A stretch of 64,000 nucleotides of DNA from Haliotis asinina. Lineage: Eukaryota > Mollusca > Gastropoda > Lepetellida > Haliotidae. The position numbers and the translations under genes are program-made. The stretch spans positions 54,793,673-54,857,672 of the forward strand of contig NC_090288.1 in NCBI RefSeq assembly GCF_037392515.1. The letters are read 5' to 3'. Positions within the stretch are counted from its first letter, which is position 1. Each line of letters opens with the position of its first letter. Positions 11,958 through 29,567 of the stretch are shown one piece after another. The notes under the pieces were generated by a model, which did no database searches, had not been told where the DNA came from, and was given only the letters and a program-made list of their open reading frames with translations.

Positions 11958-14900
11958 GCTAAAACACCTAAAGAGACAATGCAGTCGGAATATAAAATGT
12001 GAAATAAGCCAGGGATACTGGACTGGGCTTGCCGTCGTGAATCAAGCCTGATGCTGGTCGACACTGACATACGATTACTGTTCACAGAGACATTAATCAC
12101 CCCAACAGGATTGCCTCTCCCTGAAATTTGACATTGTATTTTTAGATGCACATATTTCATGTGCCAAGAATTTAAGTGTGTCACATGTGCATATTTTTCA
12201 CTACATTCTAATTTGATTGATTTAATTTAATCTGCATTTAACAACTGAATTCTATAAATGAGTTATAACATAATTCATTATCAATGTGTGATTTATGCAT
12301 TACAATTACATTTGCAACTCTATATGCTAGTATGCATGATTGTTGCGGAGATGACACAGGTTACACCATTTATACCATAGGCAACTGGCGAATATTTGTA
12401 ATACAGACTAGAGGTGAAGACAACTGATATACACTATTGGAGAATGGTATTGATATATACTACTGGTGAACACTAATGATATACACTACTGGTGACTACT
12501 TCTCGTGTACACAATTGGTGAATACCACTGATGTGCACTCCTGGTAAATACTACTGACATACACTACTGTTAAATACTACTGACATACACTGCTGATGAA
12601 TGCTACTGATATACACAACTGGTAAATACTACTGATATACACTACTGTTAAATACTACTGATGTACACTGCTGATGAATGCTACTGATATACACAACTGG
12701 TAAATACTACTGATATACACTACTGTTAAATACTACTGATATACACTGCTGATGAATGCTACTGAAATACACTACTGGTATATGTAACTGGTGAATACCA
12801 CTGATATACACTGCTGTTGAATACTACTGACATACACTACTGGTAAATACTACTGATATACATTACTGGTAAATACTACTGATATACACTACTGGTAAAT
12901 ACTACTGATATACACTACTGGTAAATACTACTGATATACACAACTGGTAAATACTACTGATATACACTGCTGATGAATGCTACTGACATACACTACTGGT
13001 AAATACTACTGATGTACACTGCTGATGAATGCTACTGATATACACAACTGGTAAATACTACTGATATACACTACTGGTAAATACTACTGACATACACTGC
13101 TGATGAATGCTACAGATATACACAACTGGTAAATACTACTGATATACACTACTGTTAAACACTACTGATGTACACTGCTGATGAATGCTACTGATATACA
13201 CAACTGGTAAATACTACTGATATACACTGCTGATGAATGCTACTGATATACACTACTGGTATATGTAACTGGTGAATACCACTGATATACACTGCTGTTG
13301 AATACTACTGACATACACTACTGGTAAATACTACTGATATACACTACTGGTAAATACTACTGATATACACTACTGGTAAATACTACTGATATACACTACT
13401 GGTGAATACTACTGATATACACTGCTGATGAATGCTACTGACATACACTACTGGTAAATAGTACTGATATACACTGCTGATGAATGCTACTGATATACAC
13501 AACTGGTAAATACTACTGATATACACAACTGTTAAATACTACTGATATACACTGCTGATGAATGCTACTGATATACACAACTGGTAAATACTACTGATAT
13601 ACACTACTGTTAAATACTACTGATATACACTGCTGATGAATGCTACTGATATACACAACTGGTAAATACTACTGACATACACTACTGGTAAACACTACTG
13701 ATATACACTGCTGATGAATGCTACTGATATACACTACTGGTATATGTAACTGGTGAATACCACTGATATACATTACTGTTGAATACTACTGATATACACA
13801 ACTGGTAAATACTACTGACATACACTACTGTTAAATACTACTGATATACACTACTGGTAAATACTACTGATATACACAACTGTTAAATACTACTGATGTA
13901 CACTGTTGATGAATGCTACTGATATACACAACTGGTAAATACTACTGACATACACAACTGGTAAATACTACTGATATACACTGCTGATGAATGCTACTGA
14001 TATACACAACTGGTAAATACTACTCACATACACTACTGGTAAATACTACTGATGTACACTGCTGATGAATGCTACTGATATACACTACTGGTATATGTAA
14101 CTGGTGAATACCACTGATATACACTACTGTTGAATACTACTGATATACACAACTGGTAAATACTACTGACATACACTACTGTTAAATGCTACTGATATAC
14201 ACTACTGGTAAATACTACTGATATACACTACTGGTAAATACTACTGATATACACTACTGGTGAATACTACTGATAAACACTGCTGATGAATGCTACTGAT
14301 ATACACAACTGGTAAATACTACAGACATACACAACTGGTAAATACTACTGATATACACTGCTGATGAATGCTACTGATATACACAACTGGTAAATACTAC
14401 CGACATACACTACTGTTAAATACTACTGATATACACTGCTGATGAATGCTACTGATATACACTACTGGTTTATGTAACTGGTGAATACCACTGATATACA
14501 CTGCTGTTGAATACTACTGACATACACTACTGGTAAATACTACTGATATACACTACTGGTAAATACTACTGATATACACTACTGGTAAATACTACTGATA
14601 TACACAACTGGTAAATACTACTGATGTACACTACTGGTAAATACTACTGATATACACTGCTGATGAATGCTACTGACATACACTACTGGTAAATACTACT
14701 GATGTACACTGCTGATGAATGCTACTGATATACACAACTGGTAAATACTACTGATATACACTACTGGTAAATACTACTGACATACACTGCTGATGAATGC
14801 TACTGATATACACAACTGGTAAATACTACTGATGTACACTACTGTTAAATACTACTGATGTACACTGCTGATGAATGCTACTGATATACACAACTGGTAA

Positions 14901-16059
14901 ATACTACTGATGTACACTGCTGATGAATGCTACTGATATACACTACTGGTATATGTAACTGGTGAATACCACTGATATACACTGCTGTTGAATACTACTG
15001 ACACACACTACTGGTAAATACTACTGATATACACTACTGGTAAATACTACTGATATACACTACTGATGAATGCTACTGATATACACTACTGGTAAATACT
15101 ACTGATATACACTGCTGATGAATGCTACTGACATACACTACTGGTAAATAGTACTGATATACACTGCTGATGAATGCTACTGATATACACAACTGGTAAA
15201 TACTACTGATGTACACAACTGTTAAATACTACTGATATACACTGCTGATGAATGCTACTGATATACACAACTGGTAAACACTACTGATATACACTACTGG
15301 TAAATACTACTGATATACACTGCTGATGAATGCTACTGATATACACTACTGGTATATGTAACTGGTGAATACCACTGATATACACTGCTGTTGAATACTA
15401 CTGACATACACTACTGGTAAATACTACTGATATACACTACTGGTAAATAATACTGATATACACTACTGGTAAATACTACTGATATACACAACTGGTAAAT
15501 ACTACTGATATACACTACTGGTAAATACTACTGATATACACTGCTGATGAATGCTACTGACATACACTACTGGTAAATACTACTGATATACACTGCTGAT
15601 GAATGCTACTGATATACACAACTGGTAAACACTACTGACATACACTACTGGTAAATACTACTGACATACACTGCTGATGAATGCTACTGATACACACAAC
15701 TGGTATATGTAACTGGTGAATACCACTGATATACACTACTGTTGAATACTACTGATATACACAACTGGTAAATACTACTGACATACACTACTGTTAAATA
15801 CTACTGATATACACTACTGGTAAATACTACTGATATACACAACTGTTAAATACTACTGATGTACACTGCTGATGAATGCTACTGATATACACAACTGGTA
15901 AATACTACTGACATACACAACTGGTAAATACTACTGATATACACTGCTGATGAATGCTACTGATATACACAACTGGTAAATACTACTGACATACACTACT
16001 GGTAAATACTACTGATGTACACTGCTGATGAATGCTACTGACATACACTACTGGTATAT

Positions 16060-18290
16060 GTAACTGGTGAATACCACTGATATACACTACTGTTGAATAC
16101 TACTGATATACACAACTGGTAAATACTACTGACATACACTACTGTTAAATACTACTGATATACACTACTGGTAAATACTACTGACATACACTACTGGTAA
16201 ATACTACTGATATACACTACTGGTGAATACTACTGATATACACTGCTGATGAATGCTACTGATATACACAACTGGTAAATACTACTGACATACACAACTG
16301 GTAAATACTACTGATATACACTGCTGATGAATGCTACTGATATACACAACTGGTAAATACTACCGACATACACTACTGGTAAATACTACTGATATACACT
16401 GCTGATGAATGCTACTGATATACACTACTGGTATATGTAACTGGTGAATACCACTGATATACACTACTGTTGAATACTACTGATATACACAACTGGTAAA
16501 TACTACTGACATACACTACTGTTAAATACTACTGATATACACTACTGGTAAATACTACTGATATACACTACTGTTAAATACTACTGATATACACTGCTGA
16601 TGAATGCTACTGATATACACTACTGGTATATGTAACTGGTGAATACCACTGATGTACACTGCTGTTGAATACTACTGACATACACTACTGGTAAATACTA
16701 CTGATATACACTACTGGTAAATACTACTCACATACACTACTGGTAAATACTACTGATATACACTACTGGTAAATACTACTGATGTACACTACTGGTAAAT
16801 ACTACTGAAATACACTGCTGATGAATGCTACTGACATACACTACTGGTAAATACTACTGATGTACACTGCTGATGAATGCTACTGATATACACAACTGGT
16901 AAAAACTACTGATATACACTACTGGTAAATACTACTGACATACACTGCTGATGAATGCTACTGATATACACAACTGGTAAATACTACTGATATACACTAC
17001 TGTTAAATACTACTGATGTACACTGCTGATGAATGCTACTGATATACACAACTGGTAAATACTACTGATATACACTGCTGATGAATGCTACTGATGTACA
17101 CTACTGGTATATGTAACTGGTGAATACCACTGATATACACTGCTGTTGAATACTACTGACATACACTACTGGTAAATACTACTGATATACACTACTGGTA
17201 AATACTACTGATATACACTACTGGTAAACACTACTGATATACACTACTGGTAAATACTACTGATATACACTACTGGTGAATACTACTGATATACATTGCT
17301 GATGAATGCTACTGATATACACAACTGGTAAATACTACTGACATACACAACTGGTAAATACTGCTGATATACACTGCTGATGAATGCTACTGATATACAC
17401 AACTGGTAAATACTACCGACATACACTACTGGTAAATACTACTGATATACACTGCTGATGAATGGTACTGATATACACTACTGGTATATGTAACTGGTGA
17501 ATACCACTGATATACACTACTGTTGAATACTACTGATATACACAACTGGTAAATACTACTGACATACACTACTGTTAAATACTACTGATATACACTACTG
17601 GTAAATACTACTGATATACACTACTGGTAAATACTACTGATATACACTACTGGTAAATACTACTGATGTACACTACTGGTAAATACTACTGATATACACT
17701 GCTGTTGAATACTACTGACATACACTACTGGTAAATACTACTGATATACACTACTGGTAAATACTACTGATATACACTACTGGTAAATACTACTGATATA
17801 CACTACTGGTAAATACTACTGATATACACAACTGGTAAATACTACTGATATACACTACTGGTAAATACTACTGATATACACTGCTGATGAATGCTACTGA
17901 CATACACTACTGGTAAATACTACTGATATATACTGCTGATGAATGCTACTGATGTACACAACTGGTAAATACTACTGATGTACACAACTGTTAAATATTA
18001 CTGATGTACACTGCTGATGAATGCTACTGATATACACAACTGGTAAATACTACTGACATACACAACTGGTAAATACTACTGATATACACTGCTGATGAAT
18101 GCTACTGATATACACAACTGGTAAATACTACTGACATACACTACTGGTAAATACTACTGATATACACTGCTGATGAATGCTACTGATACACACTACTGGT
18201 ATATGTAACTGGTGAATACCACTGATATACACTACTGTTGAATACTACTGATATACACAACTGGTAAATACTACTGACATACACTACTGT
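16060..18290 (+). repeat. Large intra-array duplication, copy 1
   Basis: Private variants in this block recur at a constant +3,510 bp: aaaaactact at 16,901 and 20,411, ctgctgatat at 17,361 and 20,871, aatggtactg at 17,461 and 20,971. After about 17,690 the offset becomes +3,575, because copy 2 carries 65 bp more (2.5 monomers). Confidence 0.85.
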
Positions 18291-19569
18291 TAAATAGTAC
18301 TGATATACACTACTGGTAAATACTACTGATATACACAACTGTTAAATACTACTGATGTACACTGCTGATGAATGCTACTGATATACACAACTGGTAAATA
18401 CTACTGACATACACAACTGGTAAATACTACTGATATACACTGCTGATGAATGCTACTGATATACACAACTGGTAAATACTACCGACATACACTACTGGTA
18501 AATACTACTGATATACACTGCTGATGAATGCTACTGATATACACTACTGGTATATGTAACTGGTGAATACCACTGATATACACTACTGTTGAATACTACT
18601 GATATACACAACTGGTAAATACTACTGACATACACTACTGTTAAATACTACTGATATACACTACTGGTAAATACTACTGATATACACTACTGGTAAATAC
18701 TACTGATATACACTACTGGTAAATACTACTGATGTACACTACTGGTAAACACTACTGATATACACTGCTGATGAATGCTACCGATATACACTACTGGTAT
18801 ATGTAACTGGTGAATACCACTGATATACACTACTGTTGAATTCTACTGATATACACAACTGGTAAATACTACTGATATACACTACTGGTAAATACTACTG
18901 ATATACACTACTGGTAAATACTACTGATATACACTACTGGTAAACACTACTGATATACACTGCTGATGAATGCTACCGATATACACTACTGGTATATGTA
19001 ACTGGTGAATACCACTGATATACACTGCTGTTGAATACTACTGACATACACTACTGGTAAATACTACTGATATACACTACTGGTAAATACTACTGATATA
19101 CACTACTGGTAAATACTACTGATATACACTACTGGTAAATACTACTGATGTACACTGCTGATGAATGCTACCGATATACACTACTGGTATATGTAACTGG
19201 TGAATACCACTGATATACACTACTGTTGAATTCTACTGATATACACAACTGGTAAATACTACTGACATACACTACTGTTAAATACTACTGATATACACTA
19301 CTGGTAAATACTACTGATATACACTACTGGTAAATACTACTGATATACACTACTGGTGAATACTACTGATATACACTGCTGATGAATGCTACTGATATAC
19401 ACAACTGGTAAATACTACTGACATACACAACTGGTAAATACTACTGATATACACTGCTGATGAATGCTACTGATATACACAACTGGTAAATACTACCGAC
19501 ATACACTACTGGTAAATACTACTGATATACACTGCTGATGAATGCTACTGATATACACTACTGGTATAT

Positions 19570-21870
19570 GTAACTGGTGAATACCACTGATATACACTAC
19601 TGTTGAATACTACTGATATACACAACTGGTAAATACTACTGACATACACTACTGTTAAATACTACTGATATACACTACTGGTAAATACTACTGACATACA
19701 CTACTGGTAAATACTACTGATATACACTACTGGTGAATACTACTGATATACACTGCTGATGAATGCTACTGATATACACAACTGGTAAATACTACTGACA
19801 TACACAACTGGTAAATACTACTGATATACACTGCTGATGAATGCTACTGATATACACAACTGGTAAATACTACCGACATACACTACTGGTAAATACTACT
19901 GATATACACTGCTGATGAATGCTACTGATATACACTACTGGTATATGTAACTGGTGAATACCACTGATATACACTACTGTTGAATACTACTGATATACAC
20001 AACTGGTAAATACTACTGACATACACTACTGTTAAATACTACTGATATACACTACTGGTAAATACTACTGATATACACTACTGTTAAATACTACTGATAT
20101 ACACTGCTGATGAATGCTACTGATATACACTACTGGTATATGTAACTGGTGAATACCACTGATGTACACTGCTGTTGAATACTACTGACATACACTACTG
20201 GTAAATACTACTGATATACACTACTGGTAAATACTACTCACATACACTACTGGTAAATACTACTGATATACACTACTGGTAAATACTACTGATGTACACT
20301 ACTGGTAAATACTACTGAAATACACTGCTGATGAATGCTACTGACATACACTACTGGTAAATACTACTGATGTACACTGCTGATGAATGCTACTGATATA
20401 CACAACTGGTAAAAACTACTGATATACACTACTGGTAAATACTACTGACATACACTGCTGATGAATGCTACTGATATACACAACTGGTAAATACTACTGA
20501 TATACACTACTGTTAAATACTACTGATGTACACTGCTGATGAATGCTACTGATATACACAACTGGTAAATACTACTGATATACACTGCTGATGAATGCTA
20601 CTGATGTACACTACTGGTATATGTAACTGGTGAATACCACTGATATACACTGCTGTTGAATACTACTGACATACACTACTGGTAAATACTACTGATATAC
20701 ACTACTGGTAAATACTACTGATATACACTACTGGTAAACACTACTGATATACACTACTGGTAAATACTACTGATATACACTACTGGTGAATACTACTGAT
20801 ATACACTGCTGATGAATGCTACTGATATACACAACTGGTAAATACTACTGACATACACAACTGGTAAATACTGCTGATATACACTGCTGATGAATGCTAC
20901 TGATATACACAACTGGTAAATACTACCGACATACACTACTGGTAAATACTACTGATATACACTGCTGATGAATGGTACTGATATACACTACTGGTATATG
21001 TAACTGGTGAATACCACTGATATACACTACTGTTGAATACTACTGATATACACAACTGGTAAATACTACTGACATACACTACTGTTAAATACTACTGATA
21101 TACACTACTGGTAAATACTACTGATATACACTACTGGTAAATACTACTGATATACACTACTGGTAAATACTACTGATGTACACTACTGGTAAACACTGCT
21201 GATATACACTGCTGATGAATGCTACTGATATACACTACTGGTATATGTAACTGGTGAATACCACTGATATACACTGCTGTTGAATACTACTGACATACAC
21301 TACTGGTAAATACTACTGATATACACTACTGGTAAATACTACTGATATACACTACTGGTAAATACTACTGATATACACTACTGGTAAATACTACTGATAT
21401 ACACAACTGGTAAATACTACTGATATACACTACTGGTAAATACTACTGATATACACTGCTGATGAATGCTACTGACATACACTACTGGTAAATACTACTG
21501 ATATATACTGCTGATGAATGCTACTGATGTACACAACTGGTAAATACTACTGATGTACACAACTGTTAAATATTACTGATGTACACTGCTGATGAATGCT
21601 ACTGATATACACAACTGGTAAATACTACTGACATACACAACTGGTAAATACTACTGATATACACTGCTGATGAATGCTACTGATATACACAACTGGTAAA
21701 TACTACTGACATACACTACTGGTAAATACTACTGATATACACTGCTGATGAATGCTACTGATACACACTACTGGTATATGTAACTGGTGAATACCACTGA
21801 TATACACTACTGTTGAATACTACTGATATACACAACTGGTAAATACTACTGACATACACTACTGTTAAAT
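19570..21870 (+). repeat. Large intra-array duplication, copy 2
   Basis: Partner of 16,060-18,290. It shares rare monomer variants in the same order, with a 65-bp length difference around 21,200-21,275. The shared order of rare variants shows block duplication rather than independent monomer mutation. Confidence 0.85.
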
Positions 21871-24800
21871 ACTACTGATATACACTACTGGTAAATACTA
21901 CTGATATACACTACTGGTAAATACTACTGATATACACTACTGGTAAATACTACTGATGTACACTACTGGTAAACACTACTGATATACACTGCTGATGAAT
22001 GCTACTGATATACACTACTGGTATATGTAACTGGTGAATACCACTGATATACACTACTGTTGAATACTACTGATATACACAACTGGTAAATACTACTGAC
22101 ATACACTACTGTTAAATACTACTGATATACACTACTGGTAAATACTACTGATATACACTACTGGTAAATACTACTGATATACACTACTGGTAAATACTAC
22201 TGATGTACACTACTGGTAAACACTACTGATATACACTGCTGATGAATGCTACCGATATACACTACTGGTATATGTAACTGGTGAATACCACTGATATACA
22301 CTACTGTTGAATTCTACTGATATACACAACTGGTAAATACTACTGATATACACTACTGGTAAATACTACTGATATACACTACTGGTAAATACTACTGATA
22401 TACACTACTGGTAAACACTACTGATATACACTGCTGATGAATGCTACCGATATACACTACTGGTATATGTAACTGGTGAATACCACTGATATACACTGCT
22501 GTTGAATACTACTGACATACACTACTGGTAAATACTACTGATATACACTACTGGTAAATACTACTGATATACACTACTGGTAAATACTACTGATATACAC
22601 TACTGGTAAATACTACTGATGTACACTGCTGATGAATGCTACCGATATACACTACTGGTATATGTAACTGGTGAATACCACTGATATACACTACTGTTGA
22701 ATTCTACTGATATACACAACTGGTAAATACTACTGACATACACTACTGTTAAATACTACTGATATACACTACTGGTAAATACTACTGATATACACAACTG
22801 GTAAATACTACTGATATACACTGCTGATGAATGCTACTGATATACACAACTGGTAAATACTACCGACATACACTACTGGTAAATACTACTGATATACACT
22901 GCTGATGAATGCTACTGATATACACTACTGGTATATGTAACTGGTGAATACCACTGATATACACTACTGTTGAATACTACTGATATACACAACTGGTAAA
23001 TACTACTGACATACACTACTGTTAAATACTACTGATATACACTACTGGTAAATACTACTGATATACACTACTGGTAAATACTACTGATATACACTACTGG
23101 TGAATACTACTGATATACACTGCTGATGAATGCTACTGATATACACAACTGGTAAATACTACTGACATACACAACTGGTAAATACTACTGATATACACTG
23201 CTGATGAATGCTACTGATATACACAACTGGTAAATACTACCGACATACACTACTGGTAAATACTACTGATATACACTGCTGATGAATGCTACTGATATAC
23301 ACTACTGGTATATGTAACTGGTGAATACCACTGATATACACTACTGTTGAATACTACTGATATACACAACTGGTAAATACTACTGACATACACTACTGTT
23401 AAATACTACTGATATACACTACTGGTAAATACTACTGATATACACTACTGGTAAATACTACTGATATACACTACTGGTAAATACTACTGATGTACACTAC
23501 TGGTAAACACTACTGATATACACTGCTGATGAATGCTACTGATATACACTACTGGTATATGTAACTGGTGAATACCACTGATATACACTGCTGTTGAATA
23601 CTACTGACATACACTACTGGTAAATACTACTGATATACACTACTGGTAAATACTACTGATATACACTACTGGTAAATACTACTGATATACACTACTGGTA
23701 AATACTACTGATGTACACTACTGGTAAACACTACTGATATACACTGCTGATGAATGCTACTGATATACACAACTGGTAAATACTACTGATGTGCACTGCT
23801 GATGAATGCTACTGATATACAGAACTGGTAAATACTACTGATATACACTACTGGTAAATACTACTGACATACACTGCTGATGAATGCTAATGATATACAC
23901 AACTGGTAAATACTACTGATGTACACTACTGTTAAATACTACTGATGTACACTGCTGATGAATGCTACTGATGTACACTACTGGTAAATACTACTGATAT
24001 ACACTGCTGATGAATGCTACTGATATACACTACTGGTATATGTAACTGGTGAATACCACTGATATACACTGCTGTTGAATACTACTGACATACACTACTG
24101 GTAAATACTACTGATATACACTACTGGTAAATACTACTGATATACACTACTGGTAAATACTACTGATGTACACTACTGGTAAATACTACTGATATACACT
24201 GATGATGAATACTACTGACATACACTACTGGTAAATAGTACTGATATACACTGCTGATGAATGCTACTGATATACACAACTGGTAAATACTACTGATATA
24301 CACAACTGTTAATTACTACTGATATACACTGCTGATGAATGCTACTGACATACACAACTGGTAAATACTACTGATATACACTACTGTTGAATACTACTGA
24401 TATACACTGCTGATGAATGCTACTGATAAACACAACGGGTAAATACTACTCATATACACTACTGGTAAAAACTACTGATATACACTGCTGATGAATGCTA
24501 CTGACATACACTACTGGTATATGTAACTGGTGAATACCACTGATATACACTGCTGTTGAATACTACTGACATACACTACTGGTAAATACTACTGATATAC
24601 ACTACTGGTAAATACTACTGATATACACTACTGGTAAATACTACTGATATACACAACTGGTAAATACTACTGATATACACTACTGGTAAATACTACTGAT
24701 ATACACTGCTGATGAATGCTACTGACATACACTACTGGTAAATACTACTGATATATACTGCTGATGAATGCTACTGATGTACACAACTGGTAAATACTAC

Positions 24801-25979
24801 TGATGTACACAACTGTTAAATATTACTGATATACACTGCTGATGAATGCTACTGATATACACAACTGGTAAATACTACTGACATACACAACTGGTAAATA
24901 CTACTGATATACACTACTGTTGAATACTACTGATATACACAACTGGTAAATAATACTGACATACACTACTGTTAAATACTACTGATGTACACTACTGGTA
25001 AATACTACTGATATACACAACTGTTAAATACTACTGATGTACACTGCTGATGAATGCTACTGATATACACAACTGGTAAATACTACTGACATACACAACT
25101 GGTAAATACTACTGATATACACTGCTGATGAATGCTACTGATATACACAACTGGTAAATACTACTGACATACACTACTGGTAAATACTACTGATGTACAC
25201 TGCTGATGAATGCTACTGATATACACTACTGGTATATGTAACTGGTGAATACCACTGATATACACTACTGTTGAATACTACTGATATACACAACTGGTAA
25301 ATACTACTGACATACACTACTGTTAAATACTACTGATATACACTACTGGTAAAAACTACTGATATACACTACTGGTAAATACTACTGATATACACTACTG
25401 GTGAATACTACTGATATACACTGCTGATGAATGCTACTGATATACACATCTGGTACATACTACTGACATACACAACTGGTAAATACTACTGATATACACT
25501 GCTGATGAATGCTACTGATATACACAACTGGTAAATACTACCGACATACACTACTGGTAAATACTACTGATATACACTGCTGATGAATGCTACTGATATA
25601 CACTACTGGTATATGTAACTGGTGAATACCACTGATATACACTACTGTTGAATACTACTGATATACACAACTGGTAAATACTACTGACATACACTACTGT
25701 TAAATACTACTGATATACACTACTGGTAAATACTACTGATATACACTGCTGATGAATGCTACTGACATACACTACTGGTAAATACTACTGATGTATACTG
25801 CTGATGAATGCTACTGATGTACACAACTGGTAAATACTACTGACATACACAACTGGTAAATACTACTGATATACACTGCTGATGAATGCTACTGATATAC
25901 ACAACTGGTAAATACTACTGACATACACTACTGGTAAATACTACTGATGTACACTGCTGATGAATGCTACTGACATACA

Positions 25980-27773
25980 CTACTGGTATATGTAACTGGT
26001 GAATACCACTGATATACACTACTGTTGAATACTACTGATATACACAACTGGTAAATACTACTGACATACACTACTGTTAAATACTACTGATATACACTAC
26101 TGGTAAATACTACTGATATACACTACTGGTAAATACTACTGATATACACAACTGGTGAATACTACTGATATACACTGCTGATGAATGCTACTGATATACA
26201 CAACTGGTAAATACTACTGACATACACAACTGGTAAATACTACTGATATACACTGCTGATGAATACTACTGACATACACAACTGGTAAATACTACTGATA
26301 TACACTGCTGATGAATGCTACTGATATACACTACTGGTATGTGTAACTGGTGAATACCACTGATATACACTACTGTTGAATACTACTGATATACACAACT
26401 GGTAAATACTACTGACATACACCACTGTTAAATACTACTGATATACACTACAGGTAGATACTACTGATATACACTACTGTTAAATACTACTGATATACAC
26501 TGCTGATGAATGCTACTGATATACACTACTGGTATATGTAACTGGTGAATACCACTGATGTACACTGCTGTTGAATACTACTGACATACACTACTGGTAA
26601 ATACTACTGATATACACTACTGGTAAACACTACTCATATACACTACTGGTAAATACTACTGATATACACTACTGGTAAATACTACTGATGTACACTACTG
26701 GTAAATACTACTGAGATACACTGCTGATGAATGCTACTGACATACACTACTGGTAAATACTACTGATGTACACTGCTGATTAATGCTACTGATATACACA
26801 ACTGGTAAAAACTACTGATATACACAACTGGTAAATACTACTGACATACACTGCTGATGAATGCTACTGATATACACAACTGGTAAATACTACTGATATA
26901 CACTACTGTTAAATACTACTGATGTACACTGCTGATGAATGCTACTGATATACACAACTGGTAAATACTACTGATATACACTGCTGATGAATGCTACTGA
27001 TATACACTACTGGTATATGTAACTGGTGAATACCACTGATATACACTGCTGTTGAATACTACTGACATACACTACTGGTAAATACTACTGATATACACTA
27101 CTGGTAAATACTACTGATATACACTACTGGTAAATACTACTGATATACACTACTGGTAAATACTACTGATGTACACTGCTGATGAATGCTACCGATATAC
27201 ACTACTGGTATATGTGACTGGTGAATACCACTGATATACACTACTGTTGAATTCTACTGATATACACAACTGGTAAATACTACTGACATACACTACTGTT
27301 AAATACTACTGATATACACTACTGGTAAATACTACTGATATACACTACTGGTAAATACTACTGATATACACTACTGGTGAATACTACTGATATACACTGC
27401 TGATGAATGCTACTGATATACACAACTGGTAAATACTACTGACATACACAACTGGTAAATACTACTGATATACACTGCTGATGAATGCTACTGATATACA
27501 CAACTGGTAAATACTACCGACATACACTACTGGTAAATACTACTGATATACACTGCTGATGAATGCTACTGATATACACTACTGGTATATGTAACTGGTG
27601 AATACCACTGATATACACTACTGTTGAATACTACTGATATACACAACTGGTAAATACTACTGACATACACTACTGGTAAATACTACTGATATACACTACT
27701 GGTAAATACTACTGATATACACTACTGGTAAATACTACTGATATACACTGCTGATGAATGCTACTGACATACA
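25980..27773 (+). repeat. 1,794-bp tandem block, copy 1
   Basis: Variants here recur exactly 1,794 bp (69 monomers) later: gtgtaactgg at 26,341, the accactg variant at 26,421, taatgct at 26,781 and tatgtgactg at 27,211. The two copies are directly adjacent. Confidence 0.9.
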
Positions 27774-29567
27774 CTACTGGTATATGTAACTGGTGAATAC
27801 CACTGATATACACTACTGTTGAATACTACTGATATACACAACTGGTAAATACTACTGACATACACTACTGTTAAATACTACTGATATACACTACTGGTAA
27901 ATACTACTGATATACACTACTGGTAAATACTACTGATATACACAACTGGTGAATACTACTGATATACACTGCTGATGAATGCTACTGATATACACAACTG
28001 GTAAATACTACTGACATACACAACTGGTAAATACTACTGATATACACTGCTGATGAATACTACTGACATACACAACTGGTAAATACTACTGATATACACT
28101 GCTGATGAATGCTACTGATATACACTACTGGTATGTGTAACTGGTGAATACCACTGATATACACTACTGTTGAATACTACTGATATACACAACTGGTAAA
28201 TACTACTGACATACACCACTGTTAAATACTACTGATATACACTACAGGTAGATACTACTGATATACACTACTGTTAAATACTACTGATATACACTGCTGA
28301 TGAATGCTACTGATATACACTACTGGTATATGTAACTGGTGAATACCACTGATGTACACTGCTGTTGAATACTACTGACATACACTACTGGTAAATACTA
28401 CTGATATACACTACTGGTAAACACTACTCATATACACTACTGGTAAATACTACTGATATACACTACTGGTAAATACTACTGATGTACACTACTGGTAAAT
28501 ACTACTGAGATACACTGCTGATGAATGCTACTGACATACACTACTGGTAAATACTACTGATGTACACTGCTGATTAATGCTACTGATATACACAACTGGT
28601 AAAAACTACTGATATACACAACTGGTAAATACTACTGACATACACTGCTGATGAATGCTACTGATATACACAACTGGTAAATACTACTGATATACACTAC
28701 TGTTAAATACTACTGATGTACACTGCTGATGAATGCTACTGATATACACAACTGGTAAATACTACTGATATACACTGCTGATGAATGCTACTGATATACA
28801 CTACTGGTATATGTAACTGGTGAATACCACTGATATACACTGCTGTTGAATACTACTGACATACACTACTGGTAAATACTACTGATATACACTACTGGTA
28901 AATACTACTGATATACACTACTGGTAAATACTACTGATATACACTACTGGTAAATACTACTGATGTACACTGCTGATGAATGCTACCGATATACACTACT
29001 GGTATATGTGACTGGTGAATACCACTGATATACACTACTGTTGAATTCTACTGATATACACAACTGGTAAATACTACTGACATACACTACTGTTAAATAC
29101 TACTGATATACACTACTGGTAAATACTACTGATATACACTACTGGTAAATACTACTGATATACACTACTGGTGAATACTACTGATATACACTGCTGATGA
29201 ATGCTACTGATATACACAACTGGTAAATACTACTGACATACACAACTGGTAAATACTACTGATATACACTGCTGATGAATGCTACTGATATACACAACTG
29301 GTAAATACTACCGACATACACTACTGGTAAATACTACTGATATACACTGCTGATGAATGCTACTGATATACACTACTGGTATATGTAACTGGTGAATACC
29401 ACTGATATACACTACTGTTGAATACTACTGATATACACAACTGGTAAATACTACTGACATACACTACTGGTAAATACTACTGATATACACTACTGGTAAA
29501 TACTACTGATATACACTACTGGTAAATACTACTGATATACACTGCTGATGAATGCTACTGATATACA
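27774..29567 (+). repeat. 1,794-bp tandem block, copy 2
   Basis: The same marker variants occur at 28,135, 28,215, 28,575 and 29,005, all at offset 1,794 from copy 1. No differences were noticed at the markers checked, so the duplication is probably recent. Confidence 0.9.
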
